DNA of 64,000 bases from a bacterium. Its GTDB lineage: Bacteria; Chloroflexota; Anaerolineae; Caldilineales; Caldilineaceae. Under the pieces are notes generated by a model that saw only the letters and a program-made list of their open reading frames with translations, was not told the DNA's origin and ran no database searches. Made by a program: the position numbers and the translations under genes. Shown here in pieces: positions 42,856 through 53,318 of this stretch (positions are counted from its first letter, which is position 1; each line of letters starts with the position of its first letter). The DNA lies in NCBI GenBank assembly GCA_016124945.1, contig WGMT01000065.1, forward strand, positions 1 to 64,000, written 5' to 3'.

Positions 42856-44940
42856 TCACGGTATCGGTATCAACACCAGATCATTCTCACTCTCCGGTAC
42901 GTCGAGGCGCACGCCGGCGGCGTCGTAAAAGCCGACTTCGAGGTAGAGGTTGCCGCCTTCGGGCAGTGGATCGGGGACGACGAACTGGAGTTCGTCCACC
43001 ACGATTTCGCCGGGTAGCCAATCTTGTGTGGGGCAGGTGCCTTCGCCGGGGGGGCGATCCTGGCCGGCAAGTTGGGTAAACGCGCCGTTTTCGTCGATGT
43101 GGACGAGGTGCGAAAAGGCGGTGTAATTGCCTGCGGGTGAGGCTGTCACCTGCCAGAAGAGACGTGTGTAGAGCCTGTCCCCTGCGTTGAAGCCCTGATC
43201 CGGGAAAAGGAAATAGCCCAGCAGCGCGATGCCGTCGCTAAGTTCGGCGCGCTGCTCAATCATTTCGGGGAAGACGACACCACCATCGGCGGGTTGGCGG
43301 AGTGTGTCGGCCCAGGCCGCGCCGGTGCTGTCCCAAATGACGGGGGACGCGTCCGCCGCAGGGTAGTAGGAATCGACAACGGCCTTGCCGCGCGGATCTT
43401 CGTTGTTGAGGAAGTAGTAGCGCGCTTCCACATTGGTGGCCACACGCATACAGATACGCCCGTCGAAGCCTTCGGGCATGGGTGTGTCGGGATACTGTTC
43501 GAGCAGATAGCCCAGTGTGGGGTGGTCCTGCCCGCGGGGGCTGACGTAGACGCGTACGCCGCGATCATTTTCCACGATGTTCTCCGCCAGGCGGGTGAAG
43601 CCCACGTCCCAGGCGGCATAGAGATTGGGCGACTCGGCCCAGGTGACGAAGTAGGCCTGCCAGGTGAGGACAATCGAGGCTGCGATCACAAGCGATCCCA
43701 GGCCGACGGCCGGCAGCCGTCCTTGCGCGAAGATTCGCTCCGCCAGACGTACAACGCCTTCCATCCCCAACGCCACCGCAATCACCACAAAGGGCAGCGC
43801 GCCGATGGCCCGCTGGTAGTTTGGCGCGAACTCGCTAAGTAGCGTCGGCAGCAACATCACAATTAGCCCGACCAACAACCATATGTGCGCCAATCGCCAG
43901 AAACGCCGGAGCGCCAGGACAATGCCCAGCGCGAAGAAGGGGGCCAACAGCAGATCCAACGCCGGGCGGAAGGGGATGTTTGAGCGTGGGTTGTGGTCGC
44001 CCGTCCACCCGAACATGCCCGCCACCGGTTCCACATTGGCGAGGATGCCCTCGTCCTCGCGCCCGACGACGCTGACCTGTCCAATGCGGGTGGTGAATGA
44101 GACCGGATTCTGCACGAAGTAGATCCCCAGCGGCGCGGCGACGATCAACGCTGTCAACGCGCCCAGGCCAATACCACGCAGGTTGGCAAAGACACGTCCT
44201 CGCTCGCGCCACAGCGCCACCACCGCCATCGGCAACAGGATCAACGGCAGCAAGCGCGCCGGCAAATAGGTGTAGAAAGAGAGACCGGCGAAGAGACCGG
44301 CGAGGAGCCAGGGGATTGGGGACCGGGGAATGTGTGACTCGGTGAATTGGCGAGATCGGCCATCTCCCGTCGTCTGTCGTCGGTCGTCCGTCGTCTGTCT
44401 TCCCCACGCTTTCCACAGACTTGCCCACAACAGCGTTTCGAGGAGGACAAAGAGCGACAAGCGAATTCCATAACGGCTGAAAATTTGGCTCCACAGCAGG
44501 GCAAGGATGATGGCGCCGCTCCACAGGGCAAAGGCGCGGCGGTTGCGCACGCCGAGGTGGGGCGCAACTTCCCAGGCCAGCCACGTCAACGCGGGGGTGA
44601 GCAGCGCGCCACACAGCGCGGGGACAAATCGGATCGTCCAGATCGATTGGCCGAAGAAGAAGTGGCTAATGCCCATCAGCCAGACGAGTAGGGGTTCGCG
44701 TCCGTGGTTGCCGGTGAAGAAAACAGGCCACTGCCACAGCGGTGTCGCGACGAGGTGATGGGCGTCAAGCCCGTTGAAAGCTTCATCGTAAAAGAGGCCG
44801 GGCGGCACGTCGCCCAAGCGCCAAAAGCGCATGACCAGCGCAGAGATGGTCAACGCGGCCAGGATCAGCCAGCCGGTACGGCCAAACTTAGCGGATTGGA
44901 TTGTCTCTTCGGTGGATTGCGTGTCAGAGGGGATTTGCAC
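42856..44940 (-). CDS. GT39-like (GT-C) membrane glycosyltransferase
   Basis: 694 residues. About ten hydrophobic helices fill the first 430 residues. The first extracytoplasmic loop has the acidic GT-C motif (GLFYDEAFNGLDA), and HGREPLLVWL follows as in PMT/ArnT-type enzymes that use polyprenyl-phosphate sugars. The soluble C-terminal part (about 450-694) is beta-rich. It likely glycosylates a secreted or membrane protein or lipid outside the membrane. Odd feature: between two helices at about residues 180-200 sits an in-frame block RQTTDDRRQTTGDGRSRQ made by a 7-bp repeat array. It starts 15 bases after the uma2-type gene. Confidence 0.85.
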   Translation of the reverse strand: MQIPSDTQSTEETIQSAKFGRTGWLILAALTISALVMRFWRLGDVPPGLFYDEAFNGLDAHHLVATPLWQWPVFFTGNHGREPLLVWLMGISHFFFGQSIWTIRFVPALCGALLTPALTWLAWEVAPHLGVRNRRAFALWSGAIILALLWSQIFSRYGIRLSLFVLLETLLWASLWKAWGRQTTDDRRQTTGDGRSRQFTESHIPRSPIPWLLAGLFAGLSFYTYLPARLLPLILLPMAVVALWRERGRVFANLRGIGLGALTALIVAAPLGIYFVQNPVSFTTRIGQVSVVGREDEGILANVEPVAGMFGWTGDHNPRSNIPFRPALDLLLAPFFALGIVLALRRFWRLAHIWLLVGLIVMLLPTLLSEFAPNYQRAIGALPFVVIAVALGMEGVVRLAERIFAQGRLPAVGLGSLVIAASIVLTWQAYFVTWAESPNLYAAWDVGFTRLAENIVENDRGVRVYVSPRGQDHPTLGYLLEQYPDTPMPEGFDGRICMRVATNVEARYYFLNNEDPRGKAVVDSYYPAADASPVIWDSTGAAWADTLRQPADGGVVFPEMIEQRAELSDGIALLGYFLFPDQGFNAGDRLYTRLFWQVTASPAGNYTAFSHLVHIDENGAFTQLAGQDRPPGEGTCPTQDWLPGEIVVDELQFVVPDPLPEGGNLYLEVGFYDAAGVRLDVPESENDLVLIPIP
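44369..44403 (-). repeat. GTCGTCC-type heptamer array inside a coding sequence
   Basis: Plus strand reads GTCGTCT GTCGTCG GTCGTCC GTCGTCT GTCTTCC without interruption. In the glycosyltransferase frame (minus strand) it encodes the hydrophilic DDRRQTT stretch in a loop between membrane helices, so the frame survived the insertion. Confidence 0.85.
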
Positions 44941-44955
44941 AGGAGCGTACCTTGT

Positions 44956-45690
44956 CTATTCTAGTCGACCCAGCGCCCGTTCCAGCGCCTCGACCAGGGA
45001 CATGTCCACGCCTGCAATCTCGGCCAGCGTGCGCAGTGGTGACGGCAGCGGATCCTGCCAGAGCCAATTGGGGTTGATCCACAGCCCGGGCAGTTGACGG
45101 GAGTGGTAGACATCCTGGTTGAGTCGAACCAGTTGGTAACTGCCGTGTGCGTCGAGTTGATAGAATTCGGCGCGTTCGTGTTGCGGATCGAGCAGCCAAT
45201 ACTCAGGCACCCCACCCTCGGCGTATTCGTAGAATTTGTCTCCACGGTCGCGCCCGACACTTTCGGGCGATACAATTTCGATCACCAGATCGGCGGGACC
45301 CTCCAGATAGGTGTTTTTCAACCGCTCAAGGTGGTCGTTGTGTACGAACAGCAGATCCGGTTCACGTCCTGAACGGGCAAGGCGCATTTGAAACGGCGCA
45401 GTGTAGACACGTCCTAAGCCGCGCAACTGCACGAAGAGGCCGATCAGGCTGTTGAGGAAGCTGAGCAGCAGTTGGTGCTTTTCCGATGCCGGACTCATGA
45501 GGAACACCTTTCCATCGAGCCACTCTGCGTGGCGATCATCTGCCCACTCCAAAAACGCTTCGTAGCTCATCTGGTGGCGATGCTGCTCATCGTCTTCGAG
45601 AAGCGCGGCCAATAACTGCTGGCGTAGATCCGCAGAGATCGGCCAGATATTTCGATTGTCATCACTTCCATTACCAGGGGCGGAAGGCAT
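44956..45690 (-). CDS. Uma2-family (DUF820) PD-(D/E)XK nuclease-fold protein
   Basis: 244 residues from the ATG at 45690 (AAGGAAG upstream). Core motifs of the Uma2/DUF820 family are clear: FLEWADDRHAEWLDGKVFLMSP, SGREPDLLFV (catalytic Asp), ADLVIEIVSPES (catalytic Glu) and KFYEYAEGGVPEYWLLDP. The family is greatly expanded in cyanobacteria and Chloroflexota and has a restriction-nuclease fold, but its biological role is unsettled; many copies are thought to ride mobile DNA. Lies between a HicB-like gene and the glycosyltransferase gene, all on the minus strand. Confidence 0.9.
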   Translation of the reverse strand: MPSAPGNGSDDNRNIWPISADLRQQLLAALLEDDEQHRHQMSYEAFLEWADDRHAEWLDGKVFLMSPASEKHQLLLSFLNSLIGLFVQLRGLGRVYTAPFQMRLARSGREPDLLFVHNDHLERLKNTYLEGPADLVIEIVSPESVGRDRGDKFYEYAEGGVPEYWLLDPQHERAEFYQLDAHGSYQLVRLNQDVYHSRQLPGLWINPNWLWQDPLPSPLRTLAEIAGVDMSLVEALERALGRLE

Positions 45691-45725
45691 CGATCTTCCT
45701 TAGGCAAACGCTATGTTCATACACT

Positions 45726-45905
45726 TCACAGATCTTCAGCCAGGGCGGCGTCGGCTTTCTTGCAAAGGGCGATGACTTCGTTCAAATTCGCCATCAACTC
45801 ATCCAACGCCCGCCCTTGGGCGTAACAAGCGCGCAGTGATGGAACTTCACCCACGTAAAACCCATCATCATCTTTTTCAATGACAACATAGAATTCTCTG
45901 GTCAT
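45726..45905 (-). CDS. HicB-like antitoxin-fold small protein (no HicA partner)
   Basis: 59 residues from the ATG at 45905 (AAGGA upstream). It shows the HicB partial RNase H-like fold: REFYVVIEKDDDGFYVGEVPSLRACYAQGRALDELMANLNEVI. It lacks a C-terminal DNA-binding extension. No HicA toxin ORF fits in the 35-base gap to the next gene or the 67-base gap before it, so this is an orphan HicB-type protein. Confidence 0.82.
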   Translation of the reverse strand: MTREFYVVIEKDDDGFYVGEVPSLRACYAQGRALDELMANLNEVIALCKKADAALAEDL

Positions 45906-45972
45906 TTTGGTCCTTCTTTCGCAACTCAGGAAGGCGACGAACAGGCTTTTCTCCGCTCGTCGCCTCCTCGTC

Positions 45973-48492
<2,520 letters not shown>

Positions 48493-48552
48493 TTTATATG
48501 TCTCCTATTGGGAGGTTGGTTGTTGTCTTGTCTTCAAATACCCCTTGAAATC

Positions 48553-48620
48553 AAAAAACGTAAAGTCGCAAGAGACACGCAACTTCGTGGTTGCGTTAAC
48601 TGTCCTTACGCTTTACGTTT
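48553..48620 (-). terminator. terminator-like hairpin in the leuS leader
   Basis: Read on the minus strand, AAACGTAAAG (complement of 48611-48620) pairs with CTTTACGTTT (complement of 48556-48565) and is followed by a T6 run (complement of 48553-48558). A second stem ACGCAAC/GTTGCGT (48577-48583 with 48590-48596) is nested inside. It is placed between the promoter and leuS, as for an attenuator. Confidence 0.6.
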
Positions 48621-48759
48621 GGCGGCCCGCATGGTCCCGTGGAGTGCTCTCCACGGTCGCGGGCTATCTAAGCGCGAGAATGCCACCGACGGCATTGCCG
48701 ACAGCAGCGAACCGATTGATGGAAGGGGTCCAACGCGCTTTTTGTTTCATGATGGCAGT

Positions 48760-48765
48760 AGTATA
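48760..48765 (-). promoter_or_regulatory. leuS promoter, extended -10
   Basis: The minus strand reads TGCTATACT, an extended -10, about 268 bases upstream of the leuS ATG. The -35 region is weak, which fits a TG-extended promoter. Confidence 0.6.
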
Positions 48766-48912
48766 GCACAAAGGACGATGAAATGTGCGAATTTTGCCCA
48801 AACAGGATTGAGATTTGTGCTGAAAAGCAATGTCAAATGTAATAGAATTTACGTAGATTTGAGAAAGAGGACGATCTGTGTTCTCTGTATCCAGACCAAA
48901 GGAGACTGCATC

Positions 48913-49335
48913 ATGCTGAAGGAATTTCGTGACTTTATCATGCGGGGCAACGTGCTCGATCTAGCCGTGGCCGTGATCATCGGGGCGGCGTTCGGCGGGG
49001 TGGTTACATCGTTGGTCAACGACCTGATCATGCCGCCGATTGGTCTGCTGGCCGGCGCAGTCGACTTCTCGAATCTGTTCGTCGATCTGTCAGGTCAGGG
49101 CTATGCCAGCCTCGCCGCAGCAGAAGCGGATGGCGCCGCAGTACTGCGCTACGGAATGTTCTTGAATACGCTCATCAACTTTGTGATTGTAGCATTTGCC
49201 GTCTTTATGCTGGTAAAGTTGGCCAACTCGTTGCAGAAAAAGAAGAAAGAAGAACCGGCGCCATCCCCTGCTATTTCGGCGGAGGAGAAGTTACTCACCG
49301 AGATTCGGGATTTGATGAAGGCACAGGCGAAGTAG
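48913..49335 (+). CDS. mscL: large-conductance mechanosensitive channel
   Basis: 140 residues from the ATG at 48913 (AAGGAG 8 nt upstream). MscL hallmarks: FRDFIMRGNVLDLAVAVIIGAAFG (amphipathic N-helix and pore helix TM1), a periplasmic loop, TM2 FLNTLINFVIVAFAVFMLVKL, then a charged KKKKEEPAP linker and C-terminal helix LLTEIRDLMKA. It is the inner-membrane emergency valve against osmotic downshock. Stands alone on the plus strand with its own terminator. Confidence 0.97.
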   Translation: MLKEFRDFIMRGNVLDLAVAVIIGAAFGGVVTSLVNDLIMPPIGLLAGAVDFSNLFVDLSGQGYASLAAAEADGAAVLRYGMFLNTLINFVIVAFAVFMLVKLANSLQKKKKEEPAPSPAISAEEKLLTEIRDLMKAQAK

Positions 49336-49346
49336 CGGGGAAGACT

Positions 49347-49388
49347 GACAGACGACCGACAACCGACAACGGACGACTGCCGACTCAC
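49347..49388 (+). repeat. GAC-type heptamer array after mscL
   Basis: Six 7-bp words in phase, GACAGAC GACCGAC AACCGAC AACGGAC GACTGCC GACTCAC, begin 11 bases after the mscL stop. This is the reverse-complement family of GTCGTCC. Confidence 0.75.
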
Positions 49389-49432
49389 GACACGATAAGC
49401 GTCACTGCCGCTGCGTTTATATGCGATAAGAA

Positions 49433-49462
49433 AAGAGCCATCCCAGATGTGGGGTGGCTCTT
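49433..49462 (+). terminator. mscL terminator
   Basis: A 12-bp stem with one G-U pair (49433-49444 with 49451-49462), loop AGATGT, downstream of mscL. The stem words AAGAGCCATCCC recur in the terminator at 63308. It may also serve the convergent oxidoreductase gene. Confidence 0.65.
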
Positions 49463-49614
49463 GTTGATTGGCGTCTGGTTGGAGGAACCCCCTCCTAACC
49501 TCCCCCGCAGCCGCTGAGGACAGCGGGCAGGGGAGGAATTGTTGACGGGAAGCAAGTTGTCGGAGGCGCTTGACAAATTGGTCCGACCTCAGACAATGCG
49601 GCCGCAATCCGCAA

Positions 49615-50508
49615 TCACCTCTTCAAATGCGGCAACACTTCTTCCACAAACATCTGCGTGCCGTCCACGCGCGGGGAATCGGCGAAGCCTACCATAAGGT
49701 GGGTTGCGCCTTGAGCGAGACCGGCCAGCAGTCGCTCGGTGATCTGTTCGGGCGTCCCCGCGAAGCCGTTGGCACTGACGGCGCGCACCCCTTCTGTCTC
49801 TTGCAGGCGGCGCACATCGGCTTCGCTTTCGCCCAACAGCAAGTGGACGGCCAACGCCTGTTCGATTTCCTCGTAGCTGCGCCCCACGTTGAGGCAATGT
49901 TCTTTGAGGACGGCCTGCTTGTGACGGTACGTTTCCACGTCTTGAAAGATGTAATTCCACCAGTCGGCATGTTCGGCGACGACGCGTAACGTAAATTTTT
50001 CGCCTGCGCCACCCACCATCACCGGCGGCAGTGGACGCGGTTGCGGTTCGCAGTAGGCGTCGTGGATCTGGTAATGTGCGCCGTCAAAGTTGGCGGGCGA
50101 TGCCGTCCACATGGCGCGGATGATCTGAATCGACTCAGCCAATTGCGCCGTCCGCACCGATGGTTTGGGGAATGGCCAGTTGTAGCTGATGTATTCCCCT
50201 TCGTTCCAGCCGGCGCCGATCCCCAACACAAAGCGCCCACCCGAAAGATGGTGCGCCGTGGCACCCATCTTGGCCAGGTGCGCCGGGTTGCGGAAGCTGT
50301 TACACAACACCTGATGACCACAGATCTTGTCTGGGTAGCGCGCCAGTGCCCAGGTGAGCAACGTCCACCCTTCGGCCACGTCGGCGTCTTCGTATTGGAC
50401 GTGATCGGGTAGCCAGATCGAATCGAAGGGTGCGACCACTTGATCCAGGTAGGGAAAGGTGTGCGCAACCAGGCCCGACCAGATACTGATGCCGATTGAA
50501 AGGGTCAT
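49615..50508 (-). CDS. LLM-class F420-dependent oxidoreductase
   Basis: 297 residues, with AGGAGG 7 nt before the ATG. TIM-barrel luciferase-like features: DSIWLPDHVQYED, GHQVLCNSFRNPAHLAKMGATAHHLSGGRFVLGIGAGWNEGEY and PPVMVGGAGEKFTLRVVAEHADWWN. These are typical of the F420-using LLM subfamily rather than bacterial luciferase itself. F420 use is inferred from family resemblance; the substrate is unknown. It follows the ICMT-like gene by 64 bases, same strand. Confidence 0.88.
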   Translation of the reverse strand: MTLSIGISIWSGLVAHTFPYLDQVVAPFDSIWLPDHVQYEDADVAEGWTLLTWALARYPDKICGHQVLCNSFRNPAHLAKMGATAHHLSGGRFVLGIGAGWNEGEYISYNWPFPKPSVRTAQLAESIQIIRAMWTASPANFDGAHYQIHDAYCEPQPRPLPPVMVGGAGEKFTLRVVAEHADWWNYIFQDVETYRHKQAVLKEHCLNVGRSYEEIEQALAVHLLLGESEADVRRLQETEGVRAVSANGFAGTPEQITERLLAGLAQGATHLMVGFADSPRVDGTQMFVEEVLPHLKR

Positions 50509-50572
50509 GTCTACCTCCTGTGTGGGGTGAAGGGATCGAAGTCACTGGGTGTGACGTGCAAAGGGTGAAGCT

Positions 50573-51181
50573 TCAAGCTGTCCGCTGCCAGGGGAAGAGC
50601 CGAATCCACGGCACTTGCCGTCGGTAACGTTCGTAGGCGTCGCCGAAGGTGCGGGCCAGGCGGCGTTCCTCGTGCAGCGAGCCAATGTAAAAATAGACGG
50701 TCGCCAGTGCATAGACAACAAACTGGTTCACCGTCATGGTGGGTGAAAACCACAAAAAGAGGATGCTGAACACGTAAAGTGGATGGCGCATGTAGGCGTA
50801 GAAACCGCTGATCACCAGCGTATCGCCCCGTTCCTCGGCGTCGCCCATCAACTGCGCCAGCCCGGCGAAGTAGAGCGGATTCGATTGCAGCACGGCCATC
50901 ACCAGCGCCACCGCCGAGAGGATCTGTCCTAGCCGCATGAGCAAAGAGGTCGGCGGTTCGATGTCGTAAAGTAGCCGATCCGGCAGCGTCGCCATTAGCC
51001 AGAGCACGGGCAACAATGTCACCACGGCGAGGACGTTGTACGCCAGCCGCCACCAGCGATCAAAGGCCGGCAGATGACGCCGTCCCCACGTTTTTAAGAA
51101 GCGCGCCGCCAACAGGCTATGTACAAGCGCATAGACGGCGGCGGCGGCGAACAAAATCAGTGCAGAAGATAGCGTTGACAT
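50573..51181 (-). CDS. ICMT/NnrU-like membrane methyltransferase
   Basis: 202 residues from the ATG at 51181. The open frame continues far upstream on this strand, but only because it shadows the RNase J gene. Five or six hydrophobic helices; the C-terminal half has GFYAYMRHPLYVFSILFLW and EERRLARTFGDAYERYRRQVPW, the SAM-binding signature of isoprenylcysteine carboxyl methyltransferase-type enzymes. The substrate is probably a lipid or small thiol, not assignable. Probably co-transcribed with the oxidoreductase. Confidence 0.85.
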   Translation of the reverse strand: MSTLSSALILFAAAAVYALVHSLLAARFLKTWGRRHLPAFDRWWRLAYNVLAVVTLLPVLWLMATLPDRLLYDIEPPTSLLMRLGQILSAVALVMAVLQSNPLYFAGLAQLMGDAEERGDTLVISGFYAYMRHPLYVFSILFLWFSPTMTVNQFVVYALATVYFYIGSLHEERRLARTFGDAYERYRRQVPWIRLFPWQRTA

Positions 51182-51241
51182 GGTTGATGATTGAGTCACT
51201 CTTGGGTAGTTTTGATGGTTGGTTGCAGGTCTAAAATTAAA

Positions 51242-51270
51242 TGGACAAAGCGTCTTTTCAACGGTACAAT
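51242..51270 (+). promoter_or_regulatory. rnj promoter
   Basis: TGGACA (51242-51247), exactly 17 bases, then TACAAT (51265-51270), about 160 bases before the RNase J start. The leader contains inverted words around CTGCGC/GCGCAG that could be a self-cleavage or regulation site. Confidence 0.65.
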
Positions 51271-51433
51271 GGCTGCGCCAGAACTGCAACTGCGATTTTC
51301 GACGTAGCCACTGTGCGCCAGACGTTGATGCGCAGCAGATACATTGTACTCGGACGCTGGGGGCTGAGGAGCTGCCCGGCGTTTTCGCAGATTGGACAAT
51401 AAAAAACACTAAACTCATTGAAGGAGAGTGTGT

Positions 51434-53161
51434 ATGGAACAAACGGATGGTGAAATCCGAGAAGAAGAGGAAGCGCTGCGTCCCGTAGATCAAGCGACGC
51501 TGATGCGTTTTGTTCCTCTGGGGGGGCTGGGTGAAATCGGCAAAAATATGATGCTCTTCGAAGTTGGAGAGAACATCATCATCGTCGATGCAGGGCTCAT
51601 GTTCCCCAACAATGAAATGCAAGGTGTCGATCTCGTGATCCCCGATGTTGAGTATCTGCTCGACCGTCAGGATTGGATCCGCGGCATCTTCCTTACCCAC
51701 GGTCATGAAGACCACATTGGCGCGCTGGCCTACATCATCGAAGAAGGTGTACGCGCCCCTGTCTACGCCACGGCCCTTACCCGCGGCCTGCTCGAAGGCA
51801 AGCTGACTGAACACCGCGTCATCGGCGAGGTGCCGCTTAATACCATCACCGAAGACGACGTCATTGTGGTGGATCCTTTCACGGTGGAATTCTTCCACAC
51901 CTGTCACAGCTTCCCAGACAGTGTGGGGCTGGCAATCAAGACGCCTGCAGGCCGCGTCATTGTGACCAGCGACTACAAGTTTGATCCAACGCCGGTGGAC
52001 GGCAAGCCCACCGAAGAGGACAAGCTGATCCGCTGGGGCGATGATGGCGTCCTCTTGTTGCTGGCCGACAGCACCAACGTGGAGCGCCCCGGCACTACAC
52101 CTAGCGAACGCAACGTCGAAGCCAGCCTCAACGACATCTTCAGCAAGGCCGATGGGCGTATTATCCTGGCCACGTTTGCCAGCAACATTAGCCGTGTGCA
52201 GCAGATCATTGATGTGTCGCGCAAGCATGGACGCCGTGTCGGCGCGCTCGGGCGTTCTATGGTCAACAACTTCAAAATCGCCATGCGCCTGGGCTACCTC
52301 GACATCACCCCCGAGGAACTCCTCAACGCCGACGAAATGGAAAAGCTCCCCGCCAGCCAGGTGACGGTGGTTGCCACAGGCAGTCAGGGCGAGCCGACCA
52401 GCGCCATGGTGCGTATGAGCATGGCCGATCACCGGCAGATGACGCTGCGCAAGGGCGACACCGTCGTCCTCAGCGCCGTGCCCATCCCCGGCAACGAAGA
52501 ACTCTTCAACCGTACGGTAGACAATCTCTACCGCCAGGGTGCACGGGTCATCTACCACGAATTGGCCGACAATGTGCATGTCAGCGGTCACGGTGGTCGC
52601 GACGACTACCGCCGTATGTTGGAACTGACTCGCCCCAACTACTTCATCCCTGTGCATGGGGAATACCGTCATCTGGTGTTACACGGCGAACTGGCACAGG
52701 AGTGTGGCATGCCTGCCGAGAACGTTTTTGTGGTGGAAGACGGCCAGGTGGTGGAATTCGGCTGCTACACCGAGGAATCCGACAGCGTCGGTGCACGCTT
52801 GGGTGAACATATCAGCGCCGGTCATGTCTTCGTCGACGGGTTGGGCGTGGGCGACATCGGCAGCGTGGTGCTGCGCGACCGCAAACACTTGGGCAACAAC
52901 GGCTTCATCGTCTGCATCGTCGCCCTGGACGAGTTCGACGGCTCGATTCTCTACGGGCCGGAGATCATCAGCCGCAGTTTCGTCTACATGCGCGACAGCG
53001 AAGACTTGATCCGCCGCGCCGGGGATCTGGTGCGCAAGGAGATCACTGCGGGCGCGCCGGCTTCGGCCATCTCGCGCAAGATCCGCAACGCGCTCACCAC
53101 CTTCGCGCAGAAGGAGATGGGGCGGCGACCGATGATTTTGCCAGTGGTGCTTGAGGTGTAA
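51434..53161 (+). CDS. rnj: ribonuclease J
   Basis: 575 residues from the ATG at 51434 (AAGGAG 7 nt upstream). Metallo-beta-lactamase/beta-CASP nuclease: HGHEDH at 89-94, FHTCHSFPDSVGLAI, VTSDYKFDP, LLADSTNVERPGTTPSE, ATFASNISRVQQII, GSQGEPTSAMVRM and VHGEYRHLVLHGELA. A short acidic N-terminal tail precedes the core; the C-terminal domain is complete. It is the 5'-3' exonuclease/endonuclease that matures and decays RNA in bacteria lacking RNase E. Monocistronic with its own promoter and terminator. Confidence 0.96.
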   Translation: MEQTDGEIREEEEALRPVDQATLMRFVPLGGLGEIGKNMMLFEVGENIIIVDAGLMFPNNEMQGVDLVIPDVEYLLDRQDWIRGIFLTHGHEDHIGALAYIIEEGVRAPVYATALTRGLLEGKLTEHRVIGEVPLNTITEDDVIVVDPFTVEFFHTCHSFPDSVGLAIKTPAGRVIVTSDYKFDPTPVDGKPTEEDKLIRWGDDGVLLLLADSTNVERPGTTPSERNVEASLNDIFSKADGRIILATFASNISRVQQIIDVSRKHGRRVGALGRSMVNNFKIAMRLGYLDITPEELLNADEMEKLPASQVTVVATGSQGEPTSAMVRMSMADHRQMTLRKGDTVVLSAVPIPGNEELFNRTVDNLYRQGARVIYHELADNVHVSGHGGRDDYRRMLELTRPNYFIPVHGEYRHLVLHGELAQECGMPAENVFVVEDGQVVEFGCYTEESDSVGARLGEHISAGHVFVDGLGVGDIGSVVLRDRKHLGNNGFIVCIVALDEFDGSILYGPEIISRSFVYMRDSEDLIRRAGDLVRKEITAGAPASAISRKIRNALTTFAQKEMGRRPMILPVVLEV

Positions 53162-53191
53162 AAGATTTACCGCAAAGACGCAAAGAAGAAT

Positions 53192-53229
53192 AAAAGAGGA
53201 ACTGCCCAGATTCGGGCAGTTCCTCTTTT
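53192..53229. terminator. bidirectional terminator after rnj
   Basis: A perfect 16-bp stem (53192-53207 with 53214-53229), 6-nt loop, A4 at the left foot and T4 at the right. It lies between rnj and the convergent lactonase gene and can stop transcription from both sides. Confidence 0.85.
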
Positions 53230-53280
53230 CATTGGCGCAAAATGATAAACTCCGACCGGTTGCCGCATCTACGGCCGAAC

Positions 53281-53315
53281 GTCGTCCGTCGTCGGTCGTC
53301 CGTCGTCCGTCGTCT
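53281..53315. repeat. GTCGTCC heptamer array at the lactonase stop
   Basis: Five unbroken words, GTCGTCC GTCGTCG GTCGTCC GTCGTCC GTCGTCT, ending 3 bases from the lactonase stop codon (minus strand). It is the cleanest GTCGTCC array in the window. Confidence 0.88.
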
Positions 53316-53318
53316 CTC

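Larger units (their letters stand above)
48493..48912. other. leader of leuS and spacer before mscL
   Basis: No gene is seen. On the minus strand it holds the leuS promoter (48760), the hairpin CCGTGGAG-loop-CTCCACGG (48637-48656), and a terminator-like structure (48553-48620). I looked for a T-box sequence (GGGTGGNACC) and did not find it. Toward 48830-48912 lies the mscL upstream region, with AAGGAG at 48899. Confidence 0.6.

Noticed and set aside
45691..45725. A HicA toxin gene beside the HicB-like gene
   Set aside because: The gap is only 35 bases, and the other flank (67 bases) has no ORF of suitable size.
48493..48760. T-box riboswitch upstream of leuS
   Set aside because: No GGGTGGNACC core or convincing specifier loop could be read; kept only as an unexplained leader.
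51182..52672. N-terminal 490-residue extension of the ICMT-like protein
   Set aside because: The extension is entirely antisense to rnj and upstream of a natural ATG; the family length is about 200 residues.
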